From: Streptosporangium canum
Lineage (GTDB): Bacteria; Actinomycetota; Actinomycetes; Streptosporangiales; Streptosporangiaceae
DNA length: 64,000 nucleotides
Direction of reading: 5' to 3'
NCBI RefSeq assembly: GCF_900113865.1
Contig: NZ_FOQY01000009.1
Location: 62,001-126,000, forward strand
Shown in pieces: positions 55,074 to 64,000 of this stretch (its first letter is position 1; each line of letters opens with the position of its first letter). The translations under genes were made by a program, and so were the position numbers. The notes under the pieces are model-generated. The model did not search any database. It saw only the letters and a list, made by a program, of their open reading frames with translations, and was not told where the DNA came from.

Positions 55074-55718
55074 TCACGACCTGCCGCGCCGCCGAAAAAG
55101 CCACCGGCCCGCGGAGGCGAGACCGAGCGCCCCCACGGCCGCGCCCGCATAGATCCAGAGCGAGACCGCCCCGTCCTGCGACGCGTGGGGTGGAGAAGGA
55201 ACAGCGGTCGCCGCCGGACGAGTGGCTGTGCCCAGGGCGGCGAGCAGTCCGGAGGTGAGGGTGGACACGTCGGGGATCGCGTCCTGCGGCCGCAGCGGCT
55301 CCTTACCCGGGCGGACCGTCCGGTTTCCACTGCAGAGCGTGGTGTGCAGGGGCACACCCGGATCGGTGTCGAACATGCCGGTCTGCCCGGTGGAGGCGAA
55401 CACCAGATAGCGAGCCCCGATGTCGAAGCTGTACCCGCAGGAGGCGCCGTCGGAGTTGGTGGCCACCTGGAAGGCGGCGTCCGCCCTCCCCTTGTAGACC
55501 TGGTCGGCGTGGAAGGTGTAGACGATCGGCGGCCGGGGGCCGAGAGGGTCGCCCTCGACCTGACGGACGGCCGTCACCGTCCCGGTGAAGACGGCGGCCG
55601 ACTGTTCCATCTGGGCCTTCGGCTCGAACGGGACGCAGGAGCAGGCGCACGCCGTACCCGGAGCGATCGCGAGGGTGGCGGCGACGAGCAGGAGAACGGC
55701 CAGAACCCGGTGTCTCAT
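55074..55718 (-). CDS. Secreted TIMP/NTR-like protein with C-terminal membrane anchor
   Basis: A 214-residue protein: signal peptide (VLAVLLLVAATLAIAPGTA) followed at once by CACSCVPFEPKAQMEQSAAV, the Cys-x-Cys N terminus of tissue-inhibitor-of-metalloproteinase (TIMP)-like domains, and a beta-barrel (VFTGTVTAVR, YTFHADQVYKG, YLVFASTG). A Pro/Ala-rich linker and a C-terminal membrane segment (IYAGAAVGALGLASAGRWLF) with a basic end follow. It is displayed on the cell surface. Bacterial members have no proven inhibitory role. Confidence 0.85.
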   Translation of the reverse strand: MRHRVLAVLLLVAATLAIAPGTACACSCVPFEPKAQMEQSAAVFTGTVTAVRQVEGDPLGPRPPIVYTFHADQVYKGRADAAFQVATNSDGASCGYSFDIGARYLVFASTGQTGMFDTDPGVPLHTTLCSGNRTVRPGKEPLRPQDAIPDVSTLTSGLLAALGTATRPAATAVPSPPHASQDGAVSLWIYAGAAVGALGLASAGRWLFRRRGRS

Positions 55719-55853
55719 GCCTCCATCACGTATCGCTTCGGACAACGGTTCGATGGCGGACGACGGAGAGCGGGGTCGCGGCATGAACGCCAAGACGGCA
55801 GTCCCGCTCTTCGGCGTGGGCGGACTGAGCATGGCGCGGAAACAGGCTGATCC

Positions 55854-55894
55854 GGGAACGGCTCGCCCCGAGAGCTTCGGGGCGAGCCGTTCCC
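55854..55894. terminator. Strong 18-bp hairpin
   Basis: GGGAACGGCTCGCCCCGA and TCGGGGCGAGCCGTTCCC are a perfect 18-bp inverted repeat around a 5-base loop. It follows the end of the minus-strand gene at 55901 and precedes the TIMP-like gene, so it probably separates their transcripts. Confidence 0.75.
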
Positions 55895-55900
55895 GTTCAC

Positions 55901-56191
55901 CTACGCTGATTCTTGGAGGGGGTCGCCATCGGCCTCCGGAGGAACCGGTTGATCCGCCGTCTCCCGGAGGTGGAGCAGTCGTCTCCACTCCAGGGAGTTT
56001 CGGGTTGTGCCGGCTCCTTCTACCGGAGGCTCGACGAGCAGCGAGAAGTCACCGGACTCGACGAGCGGCGGAGAGTCACCGGATGTGCAGAACACCGCTT
56101 CCTCGTCGTCGTACTCGTCATACGAGAGACCACATCTGAGGCAGGCCGCCGCCTCAAGCTCGGGCGGCCAGTCATGCTGTGCCAAGGTCAT
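55901..56191 (-). CDS. Small acidic protein with a CxxC pair
   Basis: A 96-residue acidic protein: TLAQHDWPPELEAAACLRCG followed by LSYDEYDDEEAVFCTSGDSP. The CLRC pair and a further Cys could bind a metal. The ATG at 56191 has AGGATG six bases upstream. The C-terminal half is low in complexity and may not be well conserved. No family was recognised. It has its own terminator downstream. Confidence 0.5.
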   Translation of the reverse strand: MTLAQHDWPPELEAAACLRCGLSYDEYDDEEAVFCTSGDSPPLVESGDFSLLVEPPVEGAGTTRNSLEWRRLLHLRETADQPVPPEADGDPLQESA

Positions 56192-56197
56192 GATCAT

Positions 56198-57037
56198 CCT
56201 GGGGGAGATGGTCCCCGCGCCAACGGAGTCGGCGCAGAACCGAGTGCCCTGCTGATGACCGAGCCGAGGAACCGTACGGGCCTTCGGCTCGGTGAGGGAT
56301 CATGAGCCGGTCACGGGCATGCCAGATGCCGACGTGACCTCGTGAGCTCACGACATATGGTGGTTCTGACCAGGAACACGGTCGGCGAGACGTCGATGCG
56401 ATGCGCTCACTCGCGCCATCCGGTGGGGCTCCGGCAAGGAAGAAGGCCCACAACGGATCGATATCGACGCACACTTTGTCGTCGATCCGACGGACGGGCC
56501 GCTAAGGGCCACAGATATAGTTCACGACAGTCCCCTCTCGTCAGATGTGGAAGTCGGCCCGCGATTGCGGGCAGGGCGGGGCGTCGGCCTGGCAGGGTCC
56601 GAGAGCTGCAATCTCTCGGGTGTCCCCCGCTGGGCCGTCCCCGTATTAGAACAGAACCCGTCCGGCCGTAGGGCTCTCAGGCCCGTGCTCGGCTGGGATA
56701 TCGACAAGGGTACACCCACCAGGATGGGCGTGTTCGCCCCAATACGTTCCGCCCACGCAACGGAGATCTTGAAGACCAATGCGTGGATGAAGCACGTCCC
56801 TCCCAACGCCGAAAACCAGCGCCACGCCCTACATCCATGCACGCCGGACGGTATCCCGACCCGAATGTCACTCTAGGCACCCCTGGGAAGATCGAGCGCT
56901 CGAAGTCATGGATGATGGAGAGAGGTGTGGCTACTCGCCCGAAAAGTGGCATTGATCGGCATGATCCCTCATTGCGCATGTGCAACGCGATGGCTATGGT
57001 GCGATTGCGCGTTTGGAAAGGGTGCAGGAGTATACAA
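56198..57037. other. Long gap without a confident gene
   Basis: About 840 bases of mixed composition, A+T-richer than the core. Several open frames up to 109 codons exist on both strands, but none has a good start, family resemblance or typical codon use. The last 100 bases (56935-57037) hold short inverted ATTGCGC-type repeats and are the likely promoter and control region of the regulator that follows. Confidence 0.45.
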
Positions 57038-57814
57038 GTGAGGTCCGACAACGAAGCTGGCGACACCTCTTTCTCGGTCTGGCTGACGCAGATGGCCAAG
57101 GCCCGGGGCTACCCCACCGACGCATCACTTGCGGATGCGCTGAACATCAGCCCATCCACGATCTTAAGGTGGCGACGTGGCAGCAAACCCTCTGTCACGC
57201 ACCTGCTGAGTCTGAGCAGCACACTCGGTGTCCACTTGGAAGGACTGCTGGTTTTAGCCGGCCATGCCGACGCGAAGGCCCTCAGCTCGCAGGCCGACCT
57301 GCCATCACCACCGTCGGCGATCACCGAGACCGTCCGACGCATCATGGACTCCTCGCTCAGCGAGCACTCCAAAGAGGCACTGGACCGATACTGGCAGGCT
57401 CGACTCAACGAGGAACGCGTCCGGCTGTACGAGCTCATCCGCATGTTGGAGGACGCCGAGCAGGGCAAGATCGATGTTGTCGACGACCTTTCCAAGGTTC
57501 TAGCCCTTGCCTCTCAACCAGGGCTGCCCAGACATTTGGTGGATCTGGTCAGGGAGGTTACCGACATCCTGGAAGCCAACAGACCCAGAAGACGACGGCG
57601 CCGATCGTCGCCCGGAGAGCTTCACTTCGCCCTGAGAGCCACACAGTCTGGCCGAGTCCTTCTTGAACTGCTGACTCCCGATGGAGCCGTGACAAGCACC
57701 GCAGGTGAGTATGAGAGTCCCGACGAGGCTCTACAGCAGCTTGAGCGCAAAATCACCGCCGGACCAGACACCATCGGCCTGGTGGATGAGCGTCAAGCCC
57801 CCGACGAGCCCTGA
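57038..57814 (+). CDS. XRE-family DNA-binding protein
   Basis: A 258-residue protein starting at GTG with GCAGGAG upstream. Residues 10-70 are a helix-turn-helix: FSVWLTQMAKARGYPTDASL, ADALNISPSTILRWRRGSKP, LLSLSSTLGVHLEGLLVLAG. The middle region is helical (EALDRYWQARLNEERVRLYE), and the C-terminal part has strand-rich sequence (GELHFALRATQSGRVLLELL) after a basic RPRRRRRRSS segment. Codon use is less G+C-biased than in the core. The target is unknown; such regulators often belong to integrative elements. Confidence 0.78.
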   Translation: MRSDNEAGDTSFSVWLTQMAKARGYPTDASLADALNISPSTILRWRRGSKPSVTHLLSLSSTLGVHLEGLLVLAGHADAKALSSQADLPSPPSAITETVRRIMDSSLSEHSKEALDRYWQARLNEERVRLYELIRMLEDAEQGKIDVVDDLSKVLALASQPGLPRHLVDLVREVTDILEANRPRRRRRRSSPGELHFALRATQSGRVLLELLTPDGAVTSTAGEYESPDEALQQLERKITAGPDTIGLVDERQAPDEP

Positions 57815-58030
57815 GTCACTGTTGTCCTTCGGCCCCGGATGCGCGAAGCGCTCCAGGGCCGGCGCATGTTCGGCGCGCCTTGGAGAAGAACGCGGCCGGA
57901 CATCGTCTGCTATGGGCTATCCCCGCTCCCACCTGCGCACACGGTCCACGGCGATCCACCGTCGTCCGGCCCCGTCCAGGACGGTTGGCACTCAGTCCGT
58001 CACCCGGCGATCCCTACCCGATGGGCTTGA
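57815..58030. other. Gap with nothing recognised
   Basis: Short region between the XRE gene and the broken TPR remnant. No gene, repeat or hairpin of note. Confidence 0.4.
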
Positions 58031-58560
58031 TCAAAAGCCTGTCTCCGACCGTTCGGGGTAGTCCATTTCGAACAGGGTCTTCTCGATGTGGTATATGGTC
58101 GAGCCCTGTCCCGACGGCACCACCCCCTGCTCGACGTAGCTGTCGTCTTTCCACTTATCCAGTTGAAACAGTTCCGACAGCGCTCCCGCAGGAGAGTCCG
58201 CGTGCTCTTCCGCCTCCTGCTCGTCGTAGCCGTTCTCGACCAGGCGTCTCCGGCCTCGGCGTGGGCCCTGGCCAGACATGAGCCGTACCAGGCGCGATCG
58301 CGCTTGTAGCTCTCCGGCAGGCCGGACAGCCCTTCCATCAGCAGGTCGACCGCCTTGGGCCAGTTGGCGAGGTGCGGCTCGGTCATGCCGCGCTGGAGGC
58401 GGAACCACGTCTCGTCGTAGAAGTACATCCACACCGGCTCGTCGTCGGCATGCTCGGCGGCCTGGCGGATCAGCGCCTCGGCCTCGTCCAGCAGCGGGCG
58501 GCCCGTACGTCGCCGGCGAGCGCGTGCCTTCGGGCGGCCGTCTGCGCGCGCCTGGCGTGA
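58031..58560 (-). pseudogene. TPR-regulator C-terminal remnant with frameshift
   Basis: The minus strand reads RPLLDEAEALIRQAAEHADD, then EPVWMYFYDETWFRLQRGMT and LPESYKRDRAWYGSCLARAH. This is the conserved C-terminal tetratricopeptide part of actinobacterial helix-turn-helix regulators. The frame breaks near 58250, and a different frame continues VENGYDEQEAEEHADSPAG then STIYHIEKTLFEMDYPER to a stop at 58031. No N-terminal DNA-binding domain is found. This is a joined or frameshifted gene remnant next to tRNA-Ile. Confidence 0.6.
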
Positions 58561-58675
58561 TCTGGCCGTCGTGGAAGGCCTACCGGAAGCAGCCCACCCG
58601 GTGCTGCTCAAAGGGACCGAAGCAATGGATCCGAACTTTCCCGGCGAGGCCAAAAAGGCTCAGCCACCCGGAAGA

Positions 58676-58712
58676 TCAAAAAAGGCCACTTCCCGGTTCG
58701 GGAAATGGCCTC
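58676..58712 (-). terminator. Rho-independent terminator of tRNA-Ile
   Basis: On the minus strand, GGCCATTTCCC pairs with GGGAAGTGGCC around a short loop and is followed by TTTTTT. A textbook intrinsic terminator ten bases after the tRNA end. Confidence 0.85.
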
Positions 58713-58721
58713 TGAACTGTG

Positions 58722-58795
58722 TGGGGCTACCAGGACTTGAACCTGGGACCTCTTCCTTATCAGGGAAGCGCTCTAACCGTCTGAGCTATAGCCCC
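58722..58795 (-). tRNA. tRNA-Ile (GAU)
   Basis: A 74-base cloverleaf, beginning GGGGCTATAGCTCAGACGGT, with the anticodon loop CTGATAA (GAU), T loop region CAGGTTCAAGTCCTG and 3' end TAGCCCCA. CCA is not encoded. It follows the gyrA-DUF3566 unit in the same direction, the order conserved across actinobacteria. Confidence 0.97.
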
Positions 58796-58894
58796 TCGTT
58801 ACGAGAGAGAACGGTATCGCATCCGCCTGCTGGAGGCGAATCCGTCCGCTCGAACAGGGAAAAGCTTACCCTGTTTCGGCACCCGCTTGCGCCA

Positions 58895-58920
58895 TGTCCC
58901 CGGCCCTCGGACCGGGGACA
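58895..58920. terminator. Hairpin after the DUF3566 gene
   Basis: TGTCCCCGG and CCGGGGACA form a perfect 9-bp stem with an 8-base loop, 13 bases after the DUF3566 stop on the minus strand; no T-run. Confidence 0.55.
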
Positions 58921-58933
58921 CAACGGCGGTTGC

Positions 58934-59650
58934 CTACTCGGCCTCGCTGAAGGTGACTTCCACGCCGCCGACCAGGTCAGAGGCGATGTTGTAGATCACC
59001 GAGCCGAGGGTGGACAGGGCGGTGATCAGCACCACGTTCACCGCGCCGATCAGCGCGGTGTAGCCCAGGATGCGGACCGGCTCGAACCAGGAGGCGACGT
59101 CCACCCCGCTGGTGGACTTGCCGTCGGCCGTCGTGAGCTGGTTCACCGTCTGGATGATGTTGTCGAACACCCCCAGGCCGGACAGCACCATGTAGAGCAC
59201 CGCGACCGCGACGAACAGCACGACGAAGCAGACCAGGGAGACCACGAAGCTGAACTTCATGGCCGACCACGGCTCGATCCGGCGCAGCACCAGGTGGGCC
59301 TTGCGCGGCGCCCGGGGAGAGGGGTCGGCCGCCTTCCTGCCCGGCGCCTCAGGCGCGGGGGACGACAGGCCCCCCGGAGCCCAGGAGGAGCTGTCGGTCT
59401 CCGTGGACCGCGGGCGGATGCGCACCGTGGAGTCGCTTGGCTTGCCGTCCTCGATCGCTGTCACGTTCTGCCTGCCCTTGAAGTCGTCGGTTACCGATTT
59501 ATCGGTCTCCGGCGTGGGCTTGCTACCGTCGGCCGGGGACTCGGCCACATCGACGGCGTCCGCTTCAGTGGCCTTGTCCATCTTCTCCGTCACCTGGTCG
59601 CGTGTCGATGAGGAGGCCGGACGTGGACCTGGTCTGGCCTGAGCGCACAC
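58934..59650 (-). CDS. DUF3566 membrane protein, gyrase-linked
   Basis: A protein of up to 238 residues starting at GTG three bases after the gyrA stop; ATG 59581 (215 residues) is an alternative. The N-terminal half is polar and disordered. The C-terminal DUF3566 domain (from about residue 120) has two membrane segments (FVVSLVCFVVLFVAVAVLYM and IGAVNVVLITALSTLGSVI) with the motif APRKAHLVLRRIEPWSAMKF before them. The gene is a constant neighbour of gyrA in actinobacteria; a link to cell division or envelope has been proposed, but its function is unknown. Confidence 0.93.
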   Translation of the reverse strand: MCAQARPGPRPASSSTRDQVTEKMDKATEADAVDVAESPADGSKPTPETDKSVTDDFKGRQNVTAIEDGKPSDSTVRIRPRSTETDSSSWAPGGLSSPAPEAPGRKAADPSPRAPRKAHLVLRRIEPWSAMKFSFVVSLVCFVVLFVAVAVLYMVLSGLGVFDNIIQTVNQLTTADGKSTSGVDVASWFEPVRILGYTALIGAVNVVLITALSTLGSVIYNIASDLVGGVEVTFSEAE

Positions 59651-59653
59651 AGG

Positions 59654-62164
59654 CTACTCCCCTTCCCCGTTTTGCTCGGTCTCCAACGCATCGTTGTGCT
59701 CGGTCTCCAACGCCTCGGCATTACGGGCGAGAGCCACGACGCTGTCCCCCTCCGCGAGATTCATCAGACGTACCCCCATGGTCTGGCGACCGGACTGCTT
59801 GATCTCCCCTGCGCTGGTCCGAATAACCCCGCCGGCGGACGTGATCGCGAAAACCTCGTCCTCCGGCCTGACCATGGCAGCACCAACCAGCTTGCCACGA
59901 GCGCTGACGATCTTGGCAGTCAGGACGCCCTTGCCACCTCGACCCTGAACAGGGTACTGATCGGCCGGGGTGCGCTTGGCATACCCGCCCTCGGTCGCGA
60001 TCAACACGTCGTCGCCGTCACCGATGCGGTTCATCGCCAGCAGCTCGTCCCCGCCGAGGAAACGCATGCCGATCACACCGCTGGTCGCCCGGCCCATCGG
60101 GCGCAGGGCCTCGTCGGAGGCCGTGAAGCGGATGGACTGGGCGCCGCGGGAGACCAGCAGGAGGTCGTCCTCCTCCGACACCAGCCTGGCAGCGATCACC
60201 TCGTCATCTTCTCGCAGGTTGATGGCGATCAGGCCACCCGAGCGCGGCGAGTCGTATTCGGACAGTCGCGTCTTCTTCACCAGGCCGCTGCGGGTGGCCA
60301 GCACGAGGTACGGCGCGACCTCGTAGTCACGCAGGTCCAGCACCTCCATGACGACCTCGTCGGGCTGCATGGCCAGCAGGTTCGCCAGGTGCTGGCCACG
60401 CGCGTCCCGGCCGGAGTCGGGCAGCTCGTAGGCCTTGACCCGGTAGACCCTGCCCTTGTTGGTGAAGAACAGCAGCCAGTGGTGGGTCGTCGTGACGAAG
60501 AAGTGGTCGACGATGTCGTCCTGCCGGAGCTGCGCGCCGCGCACCCCCTTGCCGCCGCGCTTCTGCGCCCGGTAGAGGTCGGTGTTGGTGCGCTTGGCGT
60601 AGCCGCCGCGGGTGATCGTGACGACCATGTCCTCCTCGGCGAGGAGGTCCTCGATCGACATGTCGCCCTCGTAGGCGATGATCTCCGTCTTCCGCTCGTC
60701 CCCGTACTTCGAGACGATCTCCGAGAGCTCGTCGAAGACGATCGTGCGCTGGCGCTCCGGCGAGGCCAGGATCGCCTGGTAGTCGGTGATGTGCGCCATC
60801 AGCGTGTCGTACTCGTCGGTGATCTGCTGGCGCTCCAGGGCGGCCAGCTTGCGCAGCTGCATGTCGAGGATGGCCTGCGCCTGGATCTCGTCGATCTCCA
60901 GCAGCGCCATCAGGCCGCCCTGCGCGGCCGACGCCGACGGCGAGCGCCGGATGAGGGCGATGACCTCGTCCATCCGCTCAAGCGCCTTGAGCAGCGCGCG
61001 CAGGATGTGGGCGCGCTCCTCGGCCTTGCGCAGCAGGTAGCGCGTCCGGCGGACCACGACCTCGATCTGGTGTGCCACGTAGTGGCGGACGAACTGGTCC
61101 AGCCGCAGGGTCCGGGGCACGCCGTCGACCAGGGCCAGCATGTTGGCGCCGAAGGTGGTCTGGAGCTGGGTGTGCTTGTAGAGGTTGTTCAGGACGACCT
61201 TGGCGACGGCGTCGCGCTTGAGCACGATCACCAGGCGCTGGCCGACGCGGGAGGAGCTCTCGTCGCGGACGTCGGCGATGCCGGTGATCCGGCCCTCCTT
61301 CACCGACTCGGCGATCGACAGCGCCAGGTTGTCCGGGTTGACCTGGTAGGGAAGCTCGGTGACGACCAGGCACTGGCGCCCCTTGGCGTCCTCCTCGACC
61401 TCCACGATCGCCCGCATCGTGATCGAGCCGCGGCCGGTCCGGTAGGCGTCGTCGATGCCGCGGCGGCCGACGATCAGCGCGCCGGTCGGGAAGTCGGGGC
61501 CCTTGACCCGGGCGATCAGCGCTTCGAGCAGCTCGTCGTCGCTCGCCTCGGGGTTCTGCAGGGCCCACCTGACGCCGTCGGCCACCTCGCGCAGGTTGTG
61601 CGGCGGGATGTTCGTGGCCATGCCGACCGCGATCCCGGCCGACCCGTTGACCAGCAGGTTCGGGAACCTCGACGGGAGGACCAGCGGCTCCTGGGAACGC
61701 CCGTCGTAGTTGGGCTGGAAGTCGACGGTGTCCTTGTCGATGTCACGGATCATCTCCATGGCGATCGGCGCGAGCTTGCACTCGGTGTATCGCATGGCGG
61801 CCGGCATGTCGTTGCCCGGCGATCCGAAGTTGCCCTGGCCGTCGATCAGCGTGTAGCGCAACGCCCAGGGCTGTGCCAGCCGTACGACGGTGCCGTAGAT
61901 CGACGAGTCGCCGTGCGGGTGGTAGGAGCCCATGACGTCACCGACGACGCGTGAGCACTTGAAATACCCCCGGTCGGGGCGGTAGCCGCCGTCGTACATG
62001 GCGTAGAGCACGCGGCGGTGCACCGGCTTGAGTCCGTCGCGGACGTCGGGCAGCGCACGGGACACGATGACGGACATCGCGTAGTCCATGTAGCTGCGCT
62101 GCATCTCCGACTGGATGTCGACCGGCTCGATGCGCTCTACGAGCGGAGTGTTCACATCCGTCAC
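59654..62164 (-). CDS. gyrA: DNA gyrase subunit A
   Basis: The 836-residue gyrase subunit cuts and rejoins DNA. It starts at GTG. The active-site Tyr lies in [10 protein letters not shown]; the winged-helix and tower domains and six C-terminal beta-pinwheel blades are all present, with the GyrA box in KRGGKGV. The quinolone-resistance region reads [20 protein letters not shown]: Ser87 (E. coli Ser83) is normal, but residue 91 (E. coli Asp87) is Gly where nearly all GyrA proteins have Asp or Glu. It follows gyrB by 42 bases. Confidence 0.98.
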   Translation of the reverse strand: MTDVNTPLVERIEPVDIQSEMQRSYMDYAMSVIVSRALPDVRDGLKPVHRRVLYAMYDGGYRPDRGYFKCSRVVGDVMGSYHPHGDSSIYGTVVRLAQPWALRYTLIDGQGNFGSPGNDMPAAMRYTECKLAPIAMEMIRDIDKDTVDFQPNYDGRSQEPLVLPSRFPNLLVNGSAGIAVGMATNIPPHNLREVADGVRWALQNPEASDDELLEALIARVKGPDFPTGALIVGRRGIDDAYRTGRGSITMRAIVEVEEDAKGRQCLVVTELPYQVNPDNLALSIAESVKEGRITGIADVRDESSSRVGQRLVIVLKRDAVAKVVLNNLYKHTQLQTTFGANMLALVDGVPRTLRLDQFVRHYVAHQIEVVVRRTRYLLRKAEERAHILRALLKALERMDEVIALIRRSPSASAAQGGLMALLEIDEIQAQAILDMQLRKLAALERQQITDEYDTLMAHITDYQAILASPERQRTIVFDELSEIVSKYGDERKTEIIAYEGDMSIEDLLAEEDMVVTITRGGYAKRTNTDLYRAQKRGGKGVRGAQLRQDDIVDHFFVTTTHHWLLFFTNKGRVYRVKAYELPDSGRDARGQHLANLLAMQPDEVVMEVLDLRDYEVAPYLVLATRSGLVKKTRLSEYDSPRSGGLIAINLREDDEVIAARLVSEEDDLLLVSRGAQSIRFTASDEALRPMGRATSGVIGMRFLGGDELLAMNRIGDGDDVLIATEGGYAKRTPADQYPVQGRGGKGVLTAKIVSARGKLVGAAMVRPEDEVFAITSAGGVIRTSAGEIKQSGRQTMGVRLMNLAEGDSVVALARNAEALETEHNDALETEQNGEGE

Positions 62165-62206
62165 GGGTGGTGGATCCCTTTCAGAGAAGAGTCTGTACGG
62201 CTACCG

Positions 62207-64000
<1,794 letters not shown>

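Noticed and set aside
56342..56876. Two 109-codon plus-strand frames in the long gap
   Set aside because: No ribosome site, no recognisable motif, and codon use unlike both core and island genes.

Overview
This window is high-G+C actinobacterial DNA, probably from a member of the Streptosporangiales (inferred from the CU044_5270-type partner of an ECF sigma factor, several DUF6xxx actinobacterial families, geosmin synthase, and the gyrB-gyrA-DUF3566-tRNA-Ile order). The right end is the origin-proximal core: gyrB (cut by the window edge), gyrA, a DUF3566 membrane protein and tRNA-Ile. The tRNA-Ala and DLW-39 genes that normally follow tRNA-Ile are 24-28 kb further left, so accessory genes now fill the gap.

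Layout. 1-4.4 kb: an FtsX-type ABC exporter and an ECF sigma/partner pair. 4.7-10 kb: an XRE regulator, a SnoaL-like protein, a DUF72 protein, an orphan LuxR response regulator and two DUF6461 genes. 10-12 kb: pieces of a tyrosine integrase around two unknown genes. 12-16.7 kb: a decaying MacB-like exporter with a divergent OmpR-type two-component system. 17.1-20.1 kb: a membrane protein-histidine kinase-response regulator operon. 20.3-20.8 kb: an IS256 transposase fragment and an integrase C-terminal scar.

20.8-30.2 kb is a genomic island. A perfect 42-bp copy of the 3' part of tRNA-Ala (20816-20857) matches the intact tRNA-Ala gene (30154-30226), and integrase remnants lie beside both copies. 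Its cargo is a seven-gene operon: lipoprotein, adaptor, ATPase, permease, response regulator, histidine kinase and a lipoprotein D,D-carboxypeptidase. A DoxX-like gene with a palindromic operator and a small membrane protein are also present. The island exporter looks intact; the related exporter at 12-14.8 kb has an in-frame stop in its adaptor and an internal deletion in its permease.

30.5-43.9 kb holds metabolism and regulation genes: a secreted nuclease, geosmin synthase, a phosphonatase-like hydrolase, DLW-39, VOC and GNAT proteins, a STAS/RsbW-type partner-switch pair, a Nudix hydrolase, a polysaccharide deacetylase, an MFS exporter, a MetX-like hydrolase and a methyltransferase. 44-46 kb is a putative copper cluster (DUF6153, DUF305, DUF4396) with a CsoR-type operator. 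46-53.4 kb is a tightly coupled five-gene operon (SWIM-type zinc-finger protein, unknown protein, VWA protein, MoxR-type AAA+ ATPase, DUF5682 protein). It is the best candidate here for a poorly described system, and direct repeats lie in its upstream region. 53.5-58.7 kb holds a PadR operon, a TIMP-like secreted protein, an XRE regulator and a broken TPR-regulator remnant.

Functions are assigned from recognisable motifs and family resemblance by eye; no database search was possible.
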